A stretch of DNA of 64,000 nucleotides from Pedobacter sp. L105 (lineage in GTDB: Bacteria > Bacteroidota > Bacteroidia > Sphingobacteriales > Sphingobacteriaceae). The DNA lies in contig NZ_LMUP01000008.1 in the NCBI RefSeq assembly GCF_009765875.1, positions 487,776 through 551,775 on the forward strand, given 5' to 3'. The notes beneath the pieces were generated by a model that worked only from the letters and a program-made list of their open reading frames with translations, had not been told where the DNA came from and made no database searches. Of this stretch, positions 53,274 through 62,290 are shown one piece after another; position 1 is the stretch's first letter; each line of letters begins with the position of its first letter. A program made the position numbers and the translations under genes.

Positions 53274-54494
53274 ATGAAAATAATTAATCTCGTTCTGTTA
53301 GCCATGAAAGCCCTGCAGCGTAATAAACTACGTGCACTGCTTACCATGCTTGGGATTATTATAGGGGTAGCCTCTGTAATTACCATGATGTCTATTGGAG
53401 AAGGTTCCAAGCAGAGCATCAATGCCTCCCTGTCGAGCATGGGATCCAACATGATCACAATTATGCCTTTCAGTAATGAACCGGGAGGCGCAAGGCTTGC
53501 CGGGAGCAGTTTTAAAACGCTGACTATTAAAGATGTGAATGCACTGCAAAAGGACGCACCACATATTGCATTGATTTCACCATTAGCTTCTTCCAGTGGT
53601 CAGTCGATCAATGGTGCCAACAACTGGCCTACAACCATACAAGGGGTAAACCCGGACTACCTGGAGATCAGAAAGTTAGTTGTAAAAGATGGCATTGTGT
53701 TTTCTGATCAGGATGTAAGGGGTTCCGCAAAGGTTTGTTTATTAGGAAAAACAGTAGTGGATAACCTATTTCCCAACGGGGAAAGCCCTTTGGGAAAGGT
53801 AATTCGCTTTGGAGGTATCCCGATGCAGGTGATTGGTGTACTGGTGCCAAAAGGTACCAGTAATTTTGGTCAGGATCAGGATGATGTGATTATTGCACCT
53901 TATACTACTATTCAGAAGAGAGTGCTTTCTACTATTTATTTTAACCAGATCTATGCTTCCGCTGTCACAGAGAGCGCTTCAGATGATGCCGTTAAAGAGG
54001 TGAATACTGCTTTACGGATAACCCACCGCTTAAGGGATAACCAGGATAACGACTTCCAGGTAAGAACACAGGCAGAATTGATGACGATGCTAAATTCTAC
54101 CAGCAGCATGATGACCGCCCTGTTAACCGCAGTAGCCAGCATTTCACTGGTTATTGGAGGAATCGGGATTATGAATATCATGTATGTTTCCGTTACGGAA
54201 AGAACCCGTGAAATCGGTTTAAGGATGTCTATCGGAGCAAGGGGTGTGGATATCCTGCTGCAATTCCTGATTGAGGCCGTGATGATCAGTATTACCGGAG
54301 GGGTAATTGGTGTAGTGCTGGGTATTTCTGCTGCGATCATCATTCCCAATATGCTCAACTGGCCTACGGTGATCTCAGAGTCATCTATCGTGATCTCCTT
54401 TTTAGTCTGTGCGGTAACGGGGATATTTTTCGGTTATTACCCGGCATTAAAAGCATCAGGGCTTGACCCTATCGAAGCATTACGCTACGAATAA
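53274..54494 (+). CDS. MacB-type ABC transporter permease
   Basis: 406 residues. The first helix lies in KLRALLTMLGIIIGVASVITMMSIGEGS, the typical MacB start. A large periplasmic MacB_PCD domain (about 50-260) is followed by the FtsX-like C-terminal part with three helices (TALLTAVASISLVIGGIGIMNIMYVSVTERTREIGLRMSIGA is the hallmark) ending DPIEALRYE. It works as a mechanotransmission permease rather than moving substrate through the inner membrane. It is the last gene of the four-gene efflux operon. A 9-bp GC-rich hairpin (54515-54523/54536-54544) follows but lacks a T-run. Confidence 0.95.
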   Translation: MKIINLVLLAMKALQRNKLRALLTMLGIIIGVASVITMMSIGEGSKQSINASLSSMGSNMITIMPFSNEPGGARLAGSSFKTLTIKDVNALQKDAPHIALISPLASSSGQSINGANNWPTTIQGVNPDYLEIRKLVVKDGIVFSDQDVRGSAKVCLLGKTVVDNLFPNGESPLGKVIRFGGIPMQVIGVLVPKGTSNFGQDQDDVIIAPYTTIQKRVLSTIYFNQIYASAVTESASDDAVKEVNTALRITHRLRDNQDNDFQVRTQAELMTMLNSTSSMMTALLTAVASISLVIGGIGIMNIMYVSVTERTREIGLRMSIGARGVDILLQFLIEAVMISITGGVIGVVLGISAAIIIPNMLNWPTVISESSIVISFLVCAVTGIFFGYYPALKASGLDPIEALRYE

Positions 54495-54514
54495 AGATTC
54501 TCATTTCTATATCT

Positions 54515-54544
54515 ACGGCCTGGGGTTTAACTATTCCGGGCCGT
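54515..54544. terminator. possible hairpin terminator after the efflux operon
   Basis: The arms 54515-54523 and 54536-54544 form nine pairs (one G-T) 20 bp after the permease stop. No run of T follows on the plus strand, so termination efficiency is doubtful. Confidence 0.4.
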
Positions 54545-54690
54545 TAAAGTTCATGAGGATTTATCCGGGTCTTATTAATTTTTGATTCTTGTATCAAAAA
54601 CGAAATCCTGCACATCAACAAATCTAAAACGATGACTTTAAATCTGGAATTCTGTACAATAACCCGGGGATGTAGTATTTCAACGCTTGT

Positions 54691-55797
54691 CTACTGAAAC
54701 CGCAAAATACCGCCTTTAAGACTATAAAACTCTTTACCGGGGTAAGCTTCCATCAGCAGCTCTCCGGCAATCACACTCCGAACGCCGGAATGGCAAAATA
54801 AGATCACCTTATCCTTATCAATCAGGGGTACCTGTTTCCTTAAAACAGATAAAGGCAGGCGGATATGCTCAAAACCCGAAGCTACAGGAAGTTCTTCAGG
54901 TTCACGGACATCAATAACCGTATAGTCGTTATTGTGCATCATTTCCCTGAATGCTACTGAACTTATTTCTTTTACTTCCGACCCGCCGGATTTAAATCCG
55001 CAAAACCAATCATAATCTGTCTGCAGAAAACTATCCAGATCTGAAGGGCCGCTTTTTTCTTCATCGCCGGCTGGCTTAAGGTTTATTTTATAGGTTTGGT
55101 TATTGTGCAGATTATAAATCAGCATTTGATTGACCAGTGGTTCTCCTGTTCCTGAGATCAGCTTAATTGCTTCACTGGCCTGTAGGGTACCAATGATCCC
55201 CGGCAATACCCCAAGCACTCCTGCTTCAGCACAATTTAAAACTTCACCCGGTTTTGGAGGGTTGGGAAAGATATCCCTGTAGTTCACCCTGTTACCATCA
55301 GCACCTGCAACATTAAAAATAGCGACTTGTCCTTCGTATTCAGAAAGTGCACCGTAAATCAGGGGAAGATGTAACAATACGCAGGCATCATTAACCATAT
55401 AGCGCGTAGGGAAATTATCAGAGCCATCGATAACCAGATCGAACTTACTCAATATTAATGCAGCATTCTGATTGGTGAGCTGAAGAGGATAGGGGATAAT
55501 TTCAATATCGGGATTAAACTGGCTTAACCGCTCTGCTGCACAATCGGCCTTTAAGCGGCCTACATCGGCAACTGTATACAAGATCTGCCGGTGCAGGTTA
55601 CTGAGTTCAACCACATCATGGTCAACAATACCCAATGTACCGATGCCAGCAGCTGCCAGATACTGAAGGATAGGACAGCCTAATCCTCCTGCGCCAATTA
55701 CCAGTACTTTTGCTTTATATAACTTTTCCTGACCTGAAAGTCCAAATTCTTTCAGCAATATTTGTCGCTGATAACGTGCTTTACCTTTAATATCCAT
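54691..55797 (-). CDS. MoeB/ThiF-type adenylyltransferase with C-terminal rhodanese domain
   Basis: 368 residues. An E1-like ThiF domain (about 1-245) has the nucleotide motif VIGAGGLGCPIL, the Arg finger segment RQILY and NCAEAGVLGVLPGIIGTLQASEAIKL. A rhodanese domain (about 275-368) carries the active Cys in ILFCHSGVRS. It would adenylate and help thiolate a sulfur-carrier protein (MoaD- or ThiS-like) for molybdopterin, thiamine or tRNA thiolation. The CxxC zinc pairs of E. coli MoeB are not seen (position taken by VNYRDIFPNP), a form I believe is normal in Bacteroidota. No moa or thi gene is adjacent, so the pathway is open. Confidence 0.9.
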   Translation of the reverse strand: MDIKGKARYQRQILLKEFGLSGQEKLYKAKVLVIGAGGLGCPILQYLAAAGIGTLGIVDHDVVELSNLHRQILYTVADVGRLKADCAAERLSQFNPDIEIIPYPLQLTNQNAALILSKFDLVIDGSDNFPTRYMVNDACVLLHLPLIYGALSEYEGQVAIFNVAGADGNRVNYRDIFPNPPKPGEVLNCAEAGVLGVLPGIIGTLQASEAIKLISGTGEPLVNQMLIYNLHNNQTYKINLKPAGDEEKSGPSDLDSFLQTDYDWFCGFKSGGSEVKEISSVAFREMMHNNDYTVIDVREPEELPVASGFEHIRLPLSVLRKQVPLIDKDKVILFCHSGVRSVIAGELLMEAYPGKEFYSLKGGILRFQ

Positions 55798-55924
55798 TGT
55801 ATCCTCTTGAAAAGGGCGGTTTAAAAACCACCGCTGTTGGCATATAACAAACCTTGAAGTTTAAAAACAGGCGGGATATTTAAATGTTTTAGTACCGATC
55901 AAACATCAGGATTTATATTCTTTG

Positions 55925-56158
55925 TTACAAACGGTAGCGAAGGGATACAGATCTGCCTAAGGCTTGTACTAAATCCGGCTCAATGGCGATTTCACTATCC
56001 TGTAATATCCATACTTTATTGGTGTCTTTTATTAACGTAATTGGCTGCCCGTTTAAAACGATCTTCAATTCAGTAGTATCCTTAGTAATTGCAGCCCCAT
56101 TGATAATTTCATACACATAATCTGTGTCATTATACGTTACACGCATCTTCAATCCCAT
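55925..56158 (-). CDS. small hypothetical protein
   Basis: 77 residues, probably real. The sequence is even in composition, predicted beta-rich (MRVTYNDTDYVYEIING; TELKIVLNGQPITLIKD; NKVWILQDSEIAIEPD), and ends LVQALGRSVSLRYRL. There is no signal peptide or membrane segment. I do not recognise a family. Codon 5 is also ATG. It lies upstream of the MoeB-like gene on the same strand, but the 127-bp gap makes co-transcription uncertain. Confidence 0.55.
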   Translation of the reverse strand: MGLKMRVTYNDTDYVYEIINGAAITKDTTELKIVLNGQPITLIKDTNKVWILQDSEIAIEPDLVQALGRSVSLRYRL

Positions 56159-56587
56159 AATCTTCTCTTGACTCCAAAGATAATTTAAAACTCCTATAAC
56201 AAGGAGTTTTTGTTTTTATTGCGCTATATCAATATTGAAGGGTGATTTTTTAAAAATTTGCACCAATAAACCGGGGAATACAGGCGGAAGGATAAACCTT
56301 TGCTTTTCCTGAGCAGGGCAAACAACGCTCAGGATCAGCAACGGTTATATTAAAATAATACATGTAAGATAGTTTTTAGGATATACTTTACGAAATAAAT
56401 TTCATTATTCATTTGTAAATAGTCGTCTTTTTCTTAATAAATTATTGTTTTATCCTGATTATTTATAGGGTATTAACTGAACACTGTCTAAATGTGCCCG
56501 AAAGAGATCCTAAACCTACCTTTGTCCATGAGGTGTAAATTAATTCTGTAGATTTGCTCCTCAAATTCATAAAACGAACATTTGCAT
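56159..56587. other. 429-bp intergenic region upstream of aminopeptidase P
   Basis: No gene is visible. An 8-bp inverted repeat (56307-56314/56327-56334) could form a small hairpin. TACCTTTG at 56517-56524 matches the TAnnTTTG -7 consensus, 64 bp before the start codon, without a clear -33 partner. Confidence 0.4.
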
Positions 56588-58363
56588 ATGACATACCAGG
56601 AAAAACTGAGTGAAATACGTAAACAAATGAGTAATGATAAGGTAGATGCCTATATCATTCCTTCTGCTGATCCGCATATCAGTGAATACATGCCTAAACA
56701 TTATAAATGCATTCCTTTTGTCTCGGGCTTTAGAGGCTCTGCAGGCACCCTAGTGATCACGCAGGACGCTGCCGGACTCTGGACAGATTCGAGATATTTC
56801 GAACAAGCTGAAGCGCAATTGAAAGACAGCGGCTTTGAGCTGATGAAGTTGAAGGTGCAGCAGGCCCCGGAATATATACAATGGTTAAATGAAAAGCTGG
56901 ATAAAAATGCAGTAGTTGCTGCAGATGAGAAATTGCTCTCTATATTATCAGGAGAACTCATTAAACAGCAGTTCTCGGCCAGGGATATTCAATTGGTCAG
57001 TAAAGATTATTTAAGCCCGATCTGGGAAAACCGCCCGGAATTACCTGTAGAGAGCGCCTTTTTAGTTGCAGAGGAACATATAGGCCAGTCGGTGAGCAGT
57101 AAACTTGCCGCAGTAAGAGCCGAACTAAAAAAACAGGGAGCCGCCTACCACCTGATCTCGTCTCTTGATGATATTGCCTGGTTATTTAACATCAGGGGTA
57201 AGGATGTGAATTTCAATCCTGTGGTATTGGGTTTTGCCCTGATCAGTCATGATCACGCTACTCTGTTTATTCATCCGGGAAAACTGACCGAAGAAGAAAA
57301 AGTAACCCTGCTGAAAAGCGGAACTGAAGTATTGGCTTATGAAGAAATAGAAAGGATACTGAGCCACCTGCCTGAAAACAATTCTATATTTATTGATCCC
57401 AAACGTAATTGTTATGCTTATGCCAAACTCATCCCGGCGTCAGTGAATATTATTGCAGGTACTAATCCCTCTACCCTGCTTAAGGCTGTAAAAAACGATA
57501 CTGAGTTGAAAAATACGCGGGAAGCCATGCTTAAAGATGGTGTTGCCATTACACGTTTTTTAAAATGGCTGGAAGAGAACATTGGGAAAATAAAGATCAC
57601 AGAATTATCTGCAGCTGCGCAGCTACGGAAATACAGAGCTGAACAGGAAGGTTTTATTGGAGATAGCTTTAACACCATCAGTGCCTATAGGGCAAATGGT
57701 GCATTACCTCATTACGCTGCCGCTCCCGAAACTGAACTGGAAGTGAAAGCGGAAAGTCTTTTCCTGGTAGACTCTGGGGGTCAGTATTTTTATGGAACTA
57801 CAGATATTACCCGTACTATTCCTATGGGAAACAATACTGAACAGGAAGCAGCAGATTATACACTCGTATTAAAAGGAATGATAGATGGCTGCAAAGCTAA
57901 ATTTCCAAAAGGAACCTGCGGTTACCAGATAGACGCCATTACCAGAAAGCCATTATGGGACCATGCCATCAACTATGGCCACGGAACCGGCCATGGGGTA
58001 GGTTATTTCCTGAATGTGCATGAAGGCCCACAGGTATTTAACCCTACCAATACTCCTGTAGCAGTAGAACTGGGGATGATCACTTCAGTTGAACCCGGGG
58101 TATACCGCCCGGGCAGACATGGTATCCGTATAGAAAACCTGGTTCATACGATTGCAGCAGAGGTGAGTGAGTTTAACGATTTTTATGCTTTCGAAACGCT
58201 AACCATTGCGCCGATCAGTACTACTATTGTGAAAAAAGAATTACTGGAATCCTCGCAGATAGCATGGCTGAATGCCTACAACCGCTCTGTTTTTGAAAAA
58301 CTAAGTCCGCGATTAAATGCGGAAGAAACAGCCTGGCTTGCAGCAGCGACGAAGGCCATATAA
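56588..58363 (+). CDS. pepP: Xaa-Pro aminopeptidase P (M24B)
   Basis: About 591 residues, the long eukaryote-like form with two creatinase-type N-terminal domains (about 1-300) and a C-terminal pita-bread domain. The frame begins with a TTG at 56582, but the ATG at 56588 is the likely start. Metal ligands are seen in LVDSGGQYFYGTTDITRT (two Asp), HGTGHGVGYFLNVHEGP (His), TSVEPGVYRPG (Glu) and GIRIENLVH (Glu). It removes N-terminal residues before proline, in the cytoplasm (no signal peptide). It is transcribed alone and ends at a bidirectional terminator. Confidence 0.94.
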   Translation: MTYQEKLSEIRKQMSNDKVDAYIIPSADPHISEYMPKHYKCIPFVSGFRGSAGTLVITQDAAGLWTDSRYFEQAEAQLKDSGFELMKLKVQQAPEYIQWLNEKLDKNAVVAADEKLLSILSGELIKQQFSARDIQLVSKDYLSPIWENRPELPVESAFLVAEEHIGQSVSSKLAAVRAELKKQGAAYHLISSLDDIAWLFNIRGKDVNFNPVVLGFALISHDHATLFIHPGKLTEEEKVTLLKSGTEVLAYEEIERILSHLPENNSIFIDPKRNCYAYAKLIPASVNIIAGTNPSTLLKAVKNDTELKNTREAMLKDGVAITRFLKWLEENIGKIKITELSAAAQLRKYRAEQEGFIGDSFNTISAYRANGALPHYAAAPETELEVKAESLFLVDSGGQYFYGTTDITRTIPMGNNTEQEAADYTLVLKGMIDGCKAKFPKGTCGYQIDAITRKPLWDHAINYGHGTGHGVGYFLNVHEGPQVFNPTNTPVAVELGMITSVEPGVYRPGRHGIRIENLVHTIAAEVSEFNDFYAFETLTIAPISTTIVKKELLESSQIAWLNAYNRSVFEKLSPRLNAEETAWLAAATKAI

Positions 58364-58364
58364 A

Positions 58365-58405
58365 ATAAAAAGGCGCATCCGGATAAACACCCGAATGCGC
58401 CTTTT
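58365..58405. terminator. bidirectional intrinsic terminator
   Basis: The stem 58371-58382/58391-58402 (one internal mismatch) is flanked by A-rich sequence on the left and TTTTA on the right, so it can stop transcripts from both pepP (plus) and the ROK gene (minus), which converge here 54 bp apart. Confidence 0.85.
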
Positions 58406-58417
58406 ATTGGTTCTTTT

Positions 58418-59290
58418 TTAGGATTGTTTCCAGCTGAAAGCTGCGCCAACAAGGGCTGCATCTTCCCACATGGTACTCTGTTTTAAAACGACATTCTTAT
58501 TTTTAAGATGTTTTAAAACTACAGGAATAAAATGATCCCATGTTTTAGCGATATTTCCGCCGATTACGATGACCTCAGGCTGCTCTTCCTCAATAAAATC
58601 ATTCAGGAAAGAAGCCAGGTTTTCACCAAATTCTCCAAATATCTGATTGATGATGGCTTCGTTGTTACTCGCCAGCATAGATTCAACATTTTTGATCTCA
58701 ATGCCTGTCAGCTCTTCGTATCTTTTTGAAAACCATCTCGTAGAAATATACTCTTCAGCAATACTGTCTTTGAAAGGAATAAAAGCACGGTCAGAATCAA
58801 CTGTTTTACCCTGGCAATTACTTGCTGAGCCTAAGCCTGTACCTAGTGTAATCCCTAGTGCACGTTTCTCTCCGGCAACTGCGCCAGATGCCAATTCACC
58901 GTGCAAAAACGATTCAGCATCATTACGAAAAAGAATATGGTCTTGCGGGATCCCTAATTTTTGGGATAAAATCTCCAGCACATTCAGTTCATACAAAGAA
59001 TCATATTTCTTTGTACCTTTCATTAAAGAAATACCTTTCTGGTAATCAAAAGGCCCTGGCATGGCAATGCCGATATGGACAGTTTCTCCTTCTAAAGTCA
59101 TGATGAGCGGTGCTAATGCATCCACCCACGCTTTGATAATTACATCTGCACCTTCCATAGAAGCTACACGTTCTCTGACCATCGAACTCTTTACTATCGT
59201 GAAATCAGCAGCGTCAATATGCGCTGCTGTGATATGAGAGCCTCCAATATCTACCCCTATGTATGGTAGACTGGGCGATTTATAATTCAT
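58418..59290 (-). CDS. ROK-family sugar kinase (glucokinase-like)
   Basis: 290 residues. The N-terminal phosphate-1 motif is YIGVDIGGSHITAAHID. The catalytic Asp lies in LFRNDAESFLHGE, followed by the ATP-site ITLGTGLGSA and a late VIVIGGNIAKTW. The zinc-binding CxCGxxGC motif of many ROK members is absent, so this is one of the zinc-free kinases. Glucose is the most likely substrate but mannose or fructose cannot be excluded. Glucose and mannose derivatives released by the mannan pathway could be substrates, though the gene belongs to a housekeeping operon with rmlA. Confidence 0.88.
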   Translation of the reverse strand: MNYKSPSLPYIGVDIGGSHITAAHIDAADFTIVKSSMVRERVASMEGADVIIKAWVDALAPLIMTLEGETVHIGIAMPGPFDYQKGISLMKGTKKYDSLYELNVLEILSQKLGIPQDHILFRNDAESFLHGELASGAVAGEKRALGITLGTGLGSASNCQGKTVDSDRAFIPFKDSIAEEYISTRWFSKRYEELTGIEIKNVESMLASNNEAIINQIFGEFGENLASFLNDFIEEEQPEVIVIGGNIAKTWDHFIPVVLKHLKNKNVVLKQSTMWEDAALVGAAFSWKQS

Positions 59291-59319
59291 ATGCTAGTTA
59301 AAATATAGTGGTTTAAGTT

Positions 59320-60183
59320 TTATTCTTTAGTCAATTTTAATAAATACGCCCCATAACCGCTTTTAACCAGTGGTGTTGCAATATTTTTCAGTTGTTCTTT
59401 ATCAATAAAGCCCATCCTGTAAGCTACTTCTTCAATACAGCCAATTTTTAAGCCCTGACGCTCTTCAATTACCTGAACAAATTGCCCTGCCTGCATCAGT
59501 GAAGCAAAAGTTCCTGTATCTAACCAGGCAGTGCCACGGCTTAACACACCAACTTTTAATTTGCCCTGCTCCAGGTATTCTTTGTTGACATCGGTAATTT
59601 CATACTCGCCTCTTGGAGATTTCTTGATATTCTTTGCAATTTCTACTACGCTGTTGTCATAGAAATAAAGACCGGGAACAGCATAATCAGATTTAGGAGA
59701 GACAGGTTTTTCTTCGATAGAAATCGCTTTATTGTCGTCATCAAACTCCACTACGCCATAACGTTCAGGATCAGAAACACGGTAAGCAAAAACTACTCCT
59801 CCTTCGGGATCAGCACTTGCCTGTAATAATTTAGCCATTCCGTCACCGTGAAAAATATTGTCGCCAAGAACCAAAGCAACTTTATCGTTTCCAATAAAAT
59901 CTGCACCAATTACAAAAGCCTGCGCTAATCCATTGGGTTCATGCTGTACTGCATAGGTAAATTTACAGCCTAAACGGCTACCGTCGCCAAGCAATTTTTC
60001 AAAATTAGGAAGGTCATGAGGGGTGGAAATGATTAGTATTTCCTTTATCCCGGCCAGCATTAAAGTGGACAATGGATAATAAATCATCGGTTTATCGTAA
60101 ACAGGCATCATCTGCTTGCTCATCACCAGTGTTAAAGGATGCAACCGTGTGCCGCTCCCTCCTGCTAAAATTATTCCTTTCAA
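59320..60183 (-). CDS. rmlA: glucose-1-phosphate thymidylyltransferase
   Basis: 287 residues, the normal length for RmlA. The nucleotide-binding signature GGSGTRLHPLT (8-18) and KQMMPVYDKPMIYYP are at the N-terminus. LALVLGDNIFHG carries the metal-binding Asp, followed by EEKP and DTGT motifs. It makes dTDP-glucose, the first step to dTDP-rhamnose. The next genes rmlB and rmlC are not nearby, and rfbD is at 2280-3131 on the other side of the window. It is 29 bp upstream of the ROK kinase gene and 17 bp downstream of the DUF3109 gene. Confidence 0.95.
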   Translation of the reverse strand: MKGIILAGGSGTRLHPLTLVMSKQMMPVYDKPMIYYPLSTLMLAGIKEILIISTPHDLPNFEKLLGDGSRLGCKFTYAVQHEPNGLAQAFVIGADFIGNDKVALVLGDNIFHGDGMAKLLQASADPEGGVVFAYRVSDPERYGVVEFDDDNKAISIEEKPVSPKSDYAVPGLYFYDNSVVEIAKNIKKSPRGEYEITDVNKEYLEQGKLKVGVLSRGTAWLDTGTFASLMQAGQFVQVIEERQGLKIGCIEEVAYRMGFIDKEQLKNIATPLVKSGYGAYLLKLTKE

Positions 60184-60200
60184 AATACTTTGTTTTTTAA

Positions 60201-60767
60201 TTATAAGTTTGAAGATACACTATTTTCTAATTCCGCATACCATTCTTCACCATATTTTCTAATCAGTGGCCCTTTTAGGAAAGTATAGACAGGAACTTTC
60301 AACTCGCGACCAAAAGAACAGGCATCAGAACAGATATGCCAGCGGTCGTAATTAAGGACATCAAATTCAGGATATTTTGTAATTCTAATTGGATATAAAT
60401 GGCAGGAAATTGGTTTTTGCCAATCTACAATCCCCTGTTCATGGGCTTTTTCAATGGCGCATTTAGTGATGCCGTTTTCAAAAGTCACGTAAGCACATTC
60501 CTTATTGCCATCTACACATGGGGTGGTAAGGTCACCATCAGAATCAACTACCGAAGTGCCATACTGTTCAATTGCCGCGATCCCCTTAGGGGCCAGCATA
60601 TGTTTAATTTTAGGATATATTTCAGCCAGGATCGCAGTTTCCGCGACTTCCAGCGGTGCCCCTGAATCGCCTTCAACACAACAGATCCCTTTACATTTAT
60701 TTAAATTGCATACAAAACTTTCGCGTATGACATCTTCGTGTATGAGTGTGTTTTGTACTTCTATCAT
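60201..60767 (-). CDS. DUF3109-family cysteine-rich protein
   Basis: 188 residues, soluble. Cysteine clusters FVCNLNKCKGICCVEGD, TPCVDGNKECAYVT, KCAIEKA, ISCHLYPIRI and HICSDACSFG match the DUF3109 family and suggest metal or iron-sulfur binding, as in the related YkgJ-type proteins. The function is not known. Its ATG overlaps the stop of the DUF3108 gene (60764-60767), so the two are translationally coupled. Confidence 0.88.
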   Translation of the reverse strand: MIEVQNTLIHEDVIRESFVCNLNKCKGICCVEGDSGAPLEVAETAILAEIYPKIKHMLAPKGIAAIEQYGTSVVDSDGDLTTPCVDGNKECAYVTFENGITKCAIEKAHEQGIVDWQKPISCHLYPIRITKYPEFDVLNYDRWHICSDACSFGRELKVPVYTFLKGPLIRKYGEEWYAELENSVSSNL

Positions 60768-61549
60768 TTTTCTTTTGTTTCTTTTGCCAGGGCGTACCTT
60801 AATCCCTTGGCAGATTTTATTTCCATCGTCACAGAGCCTACTATGATTTCCACCTGGGCCTTTACAGGCACCCTGTTGTCATCATCAGTGATCCAAAGAT
60901 ACAAACTACTATCTTTTCTAAAGATTCTGCCTGGCTCAATAGAAGGACTGAATTTCAGACATCGTATTTTCCCTAGTTTAGTATCGATCACTTCCCTTCC
61001 AATAAATTTGATTTCGAGCTGATGAATTTCATGTCCCAGGAAATAATTGAGTTTAAACTTCTCTCCCGGTTTTAGCCTGGCAATATCCAGGCTGCGGGAA
61101 AAATAATAGGCAGAAACCAAATCAAAGGTCTGGTTGGTGGGGGCGGTAAAAGTCCCCCTGTTGGAAACTACTTTTTTTGTCTCCTGGTTAAACCGGGCTT
61201 TATCATTTCTTTTGTAACTGGACTCTTTGATATCCTCCTGATAAAAATAAGGTGTCAGCGTAGTTTTATCAATGTAAGAATCATAATGGTCCCTGATCTT
61301 ATAGAAAACATCAAATGTACCAGCGGTCCGGGAATCGACAGACAGCCTGTAAGTTTGGGCGTCATCAAATTTAAGATCCGAATTTAGTACTTTTAGCGTG
61401 CCTTCTGCCGCAGTGATAAAACCATATTTCAGCTTATATTCTAAAACTTCACCAGCCTGAAAAACGGGTTCTTTTTTTATAGGCAATTCCTGCGCACCGG
61501 CATTAATCAGGGAAATCAGAAAGACAGCAAACAAAAATAATTTTCTCAT
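60764..61549 (-). CDS. DUF3108-family secreted protein
   Basis: 261 residues with a signal peptide ending NAGAQE and no lipobox, so periplasmic. The start of the mature part, FQAGEVLEYKLKYGFITAAEGTL, and the later blocks TRTAGTFDVFYKIRDHYDSYID-like, LKPGEKFKLNYFLGHE and YLWITDDDNRVPVKAQ are the DUF3108 pattern, a beta-rich fold related to lipocalin-like envelope proteins. The role is unknown. It lies second in the operon DUF2480, DUF3108, DUF3109, rmlA, ROK. Confidence 0.87.
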   Translation of the reverse strand: MRKLFLFAVFLISLINAGAQELPIKKEPVFQAGEVLEYKLKYGFITAAEGTLKVLNSDLKFDDAQTYRLSVDSRTAGTFDVFYKIRDHYDSYIDKTTLTPYFYQEDIKESSYKRNDKARFNQETKKVVSNRGTFTAPTNQTFDLVSAYYFSRSLDIARLKPGEKFKLNYFLGHEIHQLEIKFIGREVIDTKLGKIRCLKFSPSIEPGRIFRKDSSLYLWITDDDNRVPVKAQVEIIVGSVTMEIKSAKGLRYALAKETKEK

Positions 61550-61578
61550 ATCCCTGGTTAAACAAAAAATGGTCCTGA

Positions 61579-62094
61579 TTAATCCTTTCGCTTAAAGATC
61601 GGAACAGTAGAACAGGGTTCTCCGTACATGATACTTTTAACAATAGGCGTGAGTAAGTTAGTAATTTCTACATAAGCAGACACAGGTACATCAATATCTG
61701 CACATCCCTTGATCACCACACGCTCATCCTGATACTGAGCAAGATCGATCTTAGCCAGTGCCTTGCTGAATAAAACAGCTTCAAGAGCTTCGACACTGCC
61801 GAAAACCACCTCATTGGCATAGGGTTTCATTTTATTGGCCAGCAGCATGTAAGCCCAGGTAGGAACGATAGCATCTGCACTGCAGATAATCGCTATGTTT
61901 TTACCTGTATAGGCAGTCCAGTCATGTTCTTTGACAAATTCCCTGAAATCCTTTTCACGCAGCATCAGCCCATGAAAAAGGTTCACTTTGATATCATATA
62001 CTACCCTTTCTCCCTGATTGTAATAATTCTCCAGGTTTAGCGTGATTAAACCACTGGCAGCAACTTTATTGACAATATTTTCCTGAATATCCAT
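61579..62094 (-). CDS. DUF2480-family protein
   Basis: 171 residues, cytoplasmic. The segments ASGLITLNLENYY, LFHGLMLREKDFREFVKEHDW and CADAIVPTWAYMLLANKM-like match the Bacteroidota-specific DUF2480 family; function unknown. It is the first gene of a five-gene minus-strand operon. Its leader contains two interleaved perfect inverted repeats (62115-62169) and an AT-rich tract just before the ATG, which could control all five genes. Confidence 0.87.
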   Translation of the reverse strand: MDIQENIVNKVAASGLITLNLENYYNQGERVVYDIKVNLFHGLMLREKDFREFVKEHDWTAYTGKNIAIICSADAIVPTWAYMLLANKMKPYANEVVFGSVEALEAVLFSKALAKIDLAQYQDERVVIKGCADIDVPVSAYVEITNLLTPIVKSIMYGEPCSTVPIFKRKD

Positions 62095-62114
62095 TTCTTT
62101 AAAAATAAAAACCG

Positions 62115-62169
62115 CATGAGCTTATCGTTCCTTGCGGTAATGAAGAAGCTCATGATCGCTTCATTACCG
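62115..62169 (-). promoter_or_regulatory. leader structure: two interleaved inverted repeats (pseudoknot or attenuator)
   Basis: Repeat A: 62115-62123 with 62146-62154 (9 bp, perfect). Repeat B: 62135-62145 with 62159-62169 (11 bp, perfect). B-left lies in the A loop and A-right lies in the B loop, the order of an H-type pseudoknot. Read on the minus strand, stem A is followed by CGG and then TTTTTATTTTT, an intrinsic-terminator shape ending 14-20 nt before the DUF2480 ATG, while stem B forms first and competes for the same space. No ligand class is recognised. Confidence 0.6.
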
Positions 62170-62240
62170 ATAAATGGCAAAAGAATAAAACCTGCATCAG
62201 TTAAACCAGGTTATATGATAATAAAAACAGGCATTACATA

Positions 62241-62272
62241 AAAAAAGCCGGAAGTAAATACTTCCGGCTTCA
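62241..62272 (-). terminator. intrinsic terminator of the ppiD-like gene
   Basis: A 12-bp perfect inverted repeat (62245-62256/62259-62270; realistic loop 4-6 bases) is followed on the minus strand by a run of T (complement of 62241-62246). It begins 20 bp past the stop of the isomerase gene. Confidence 0.9.
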
Positions 62273-62290
62273 AAATTACGTAAAATAAGA

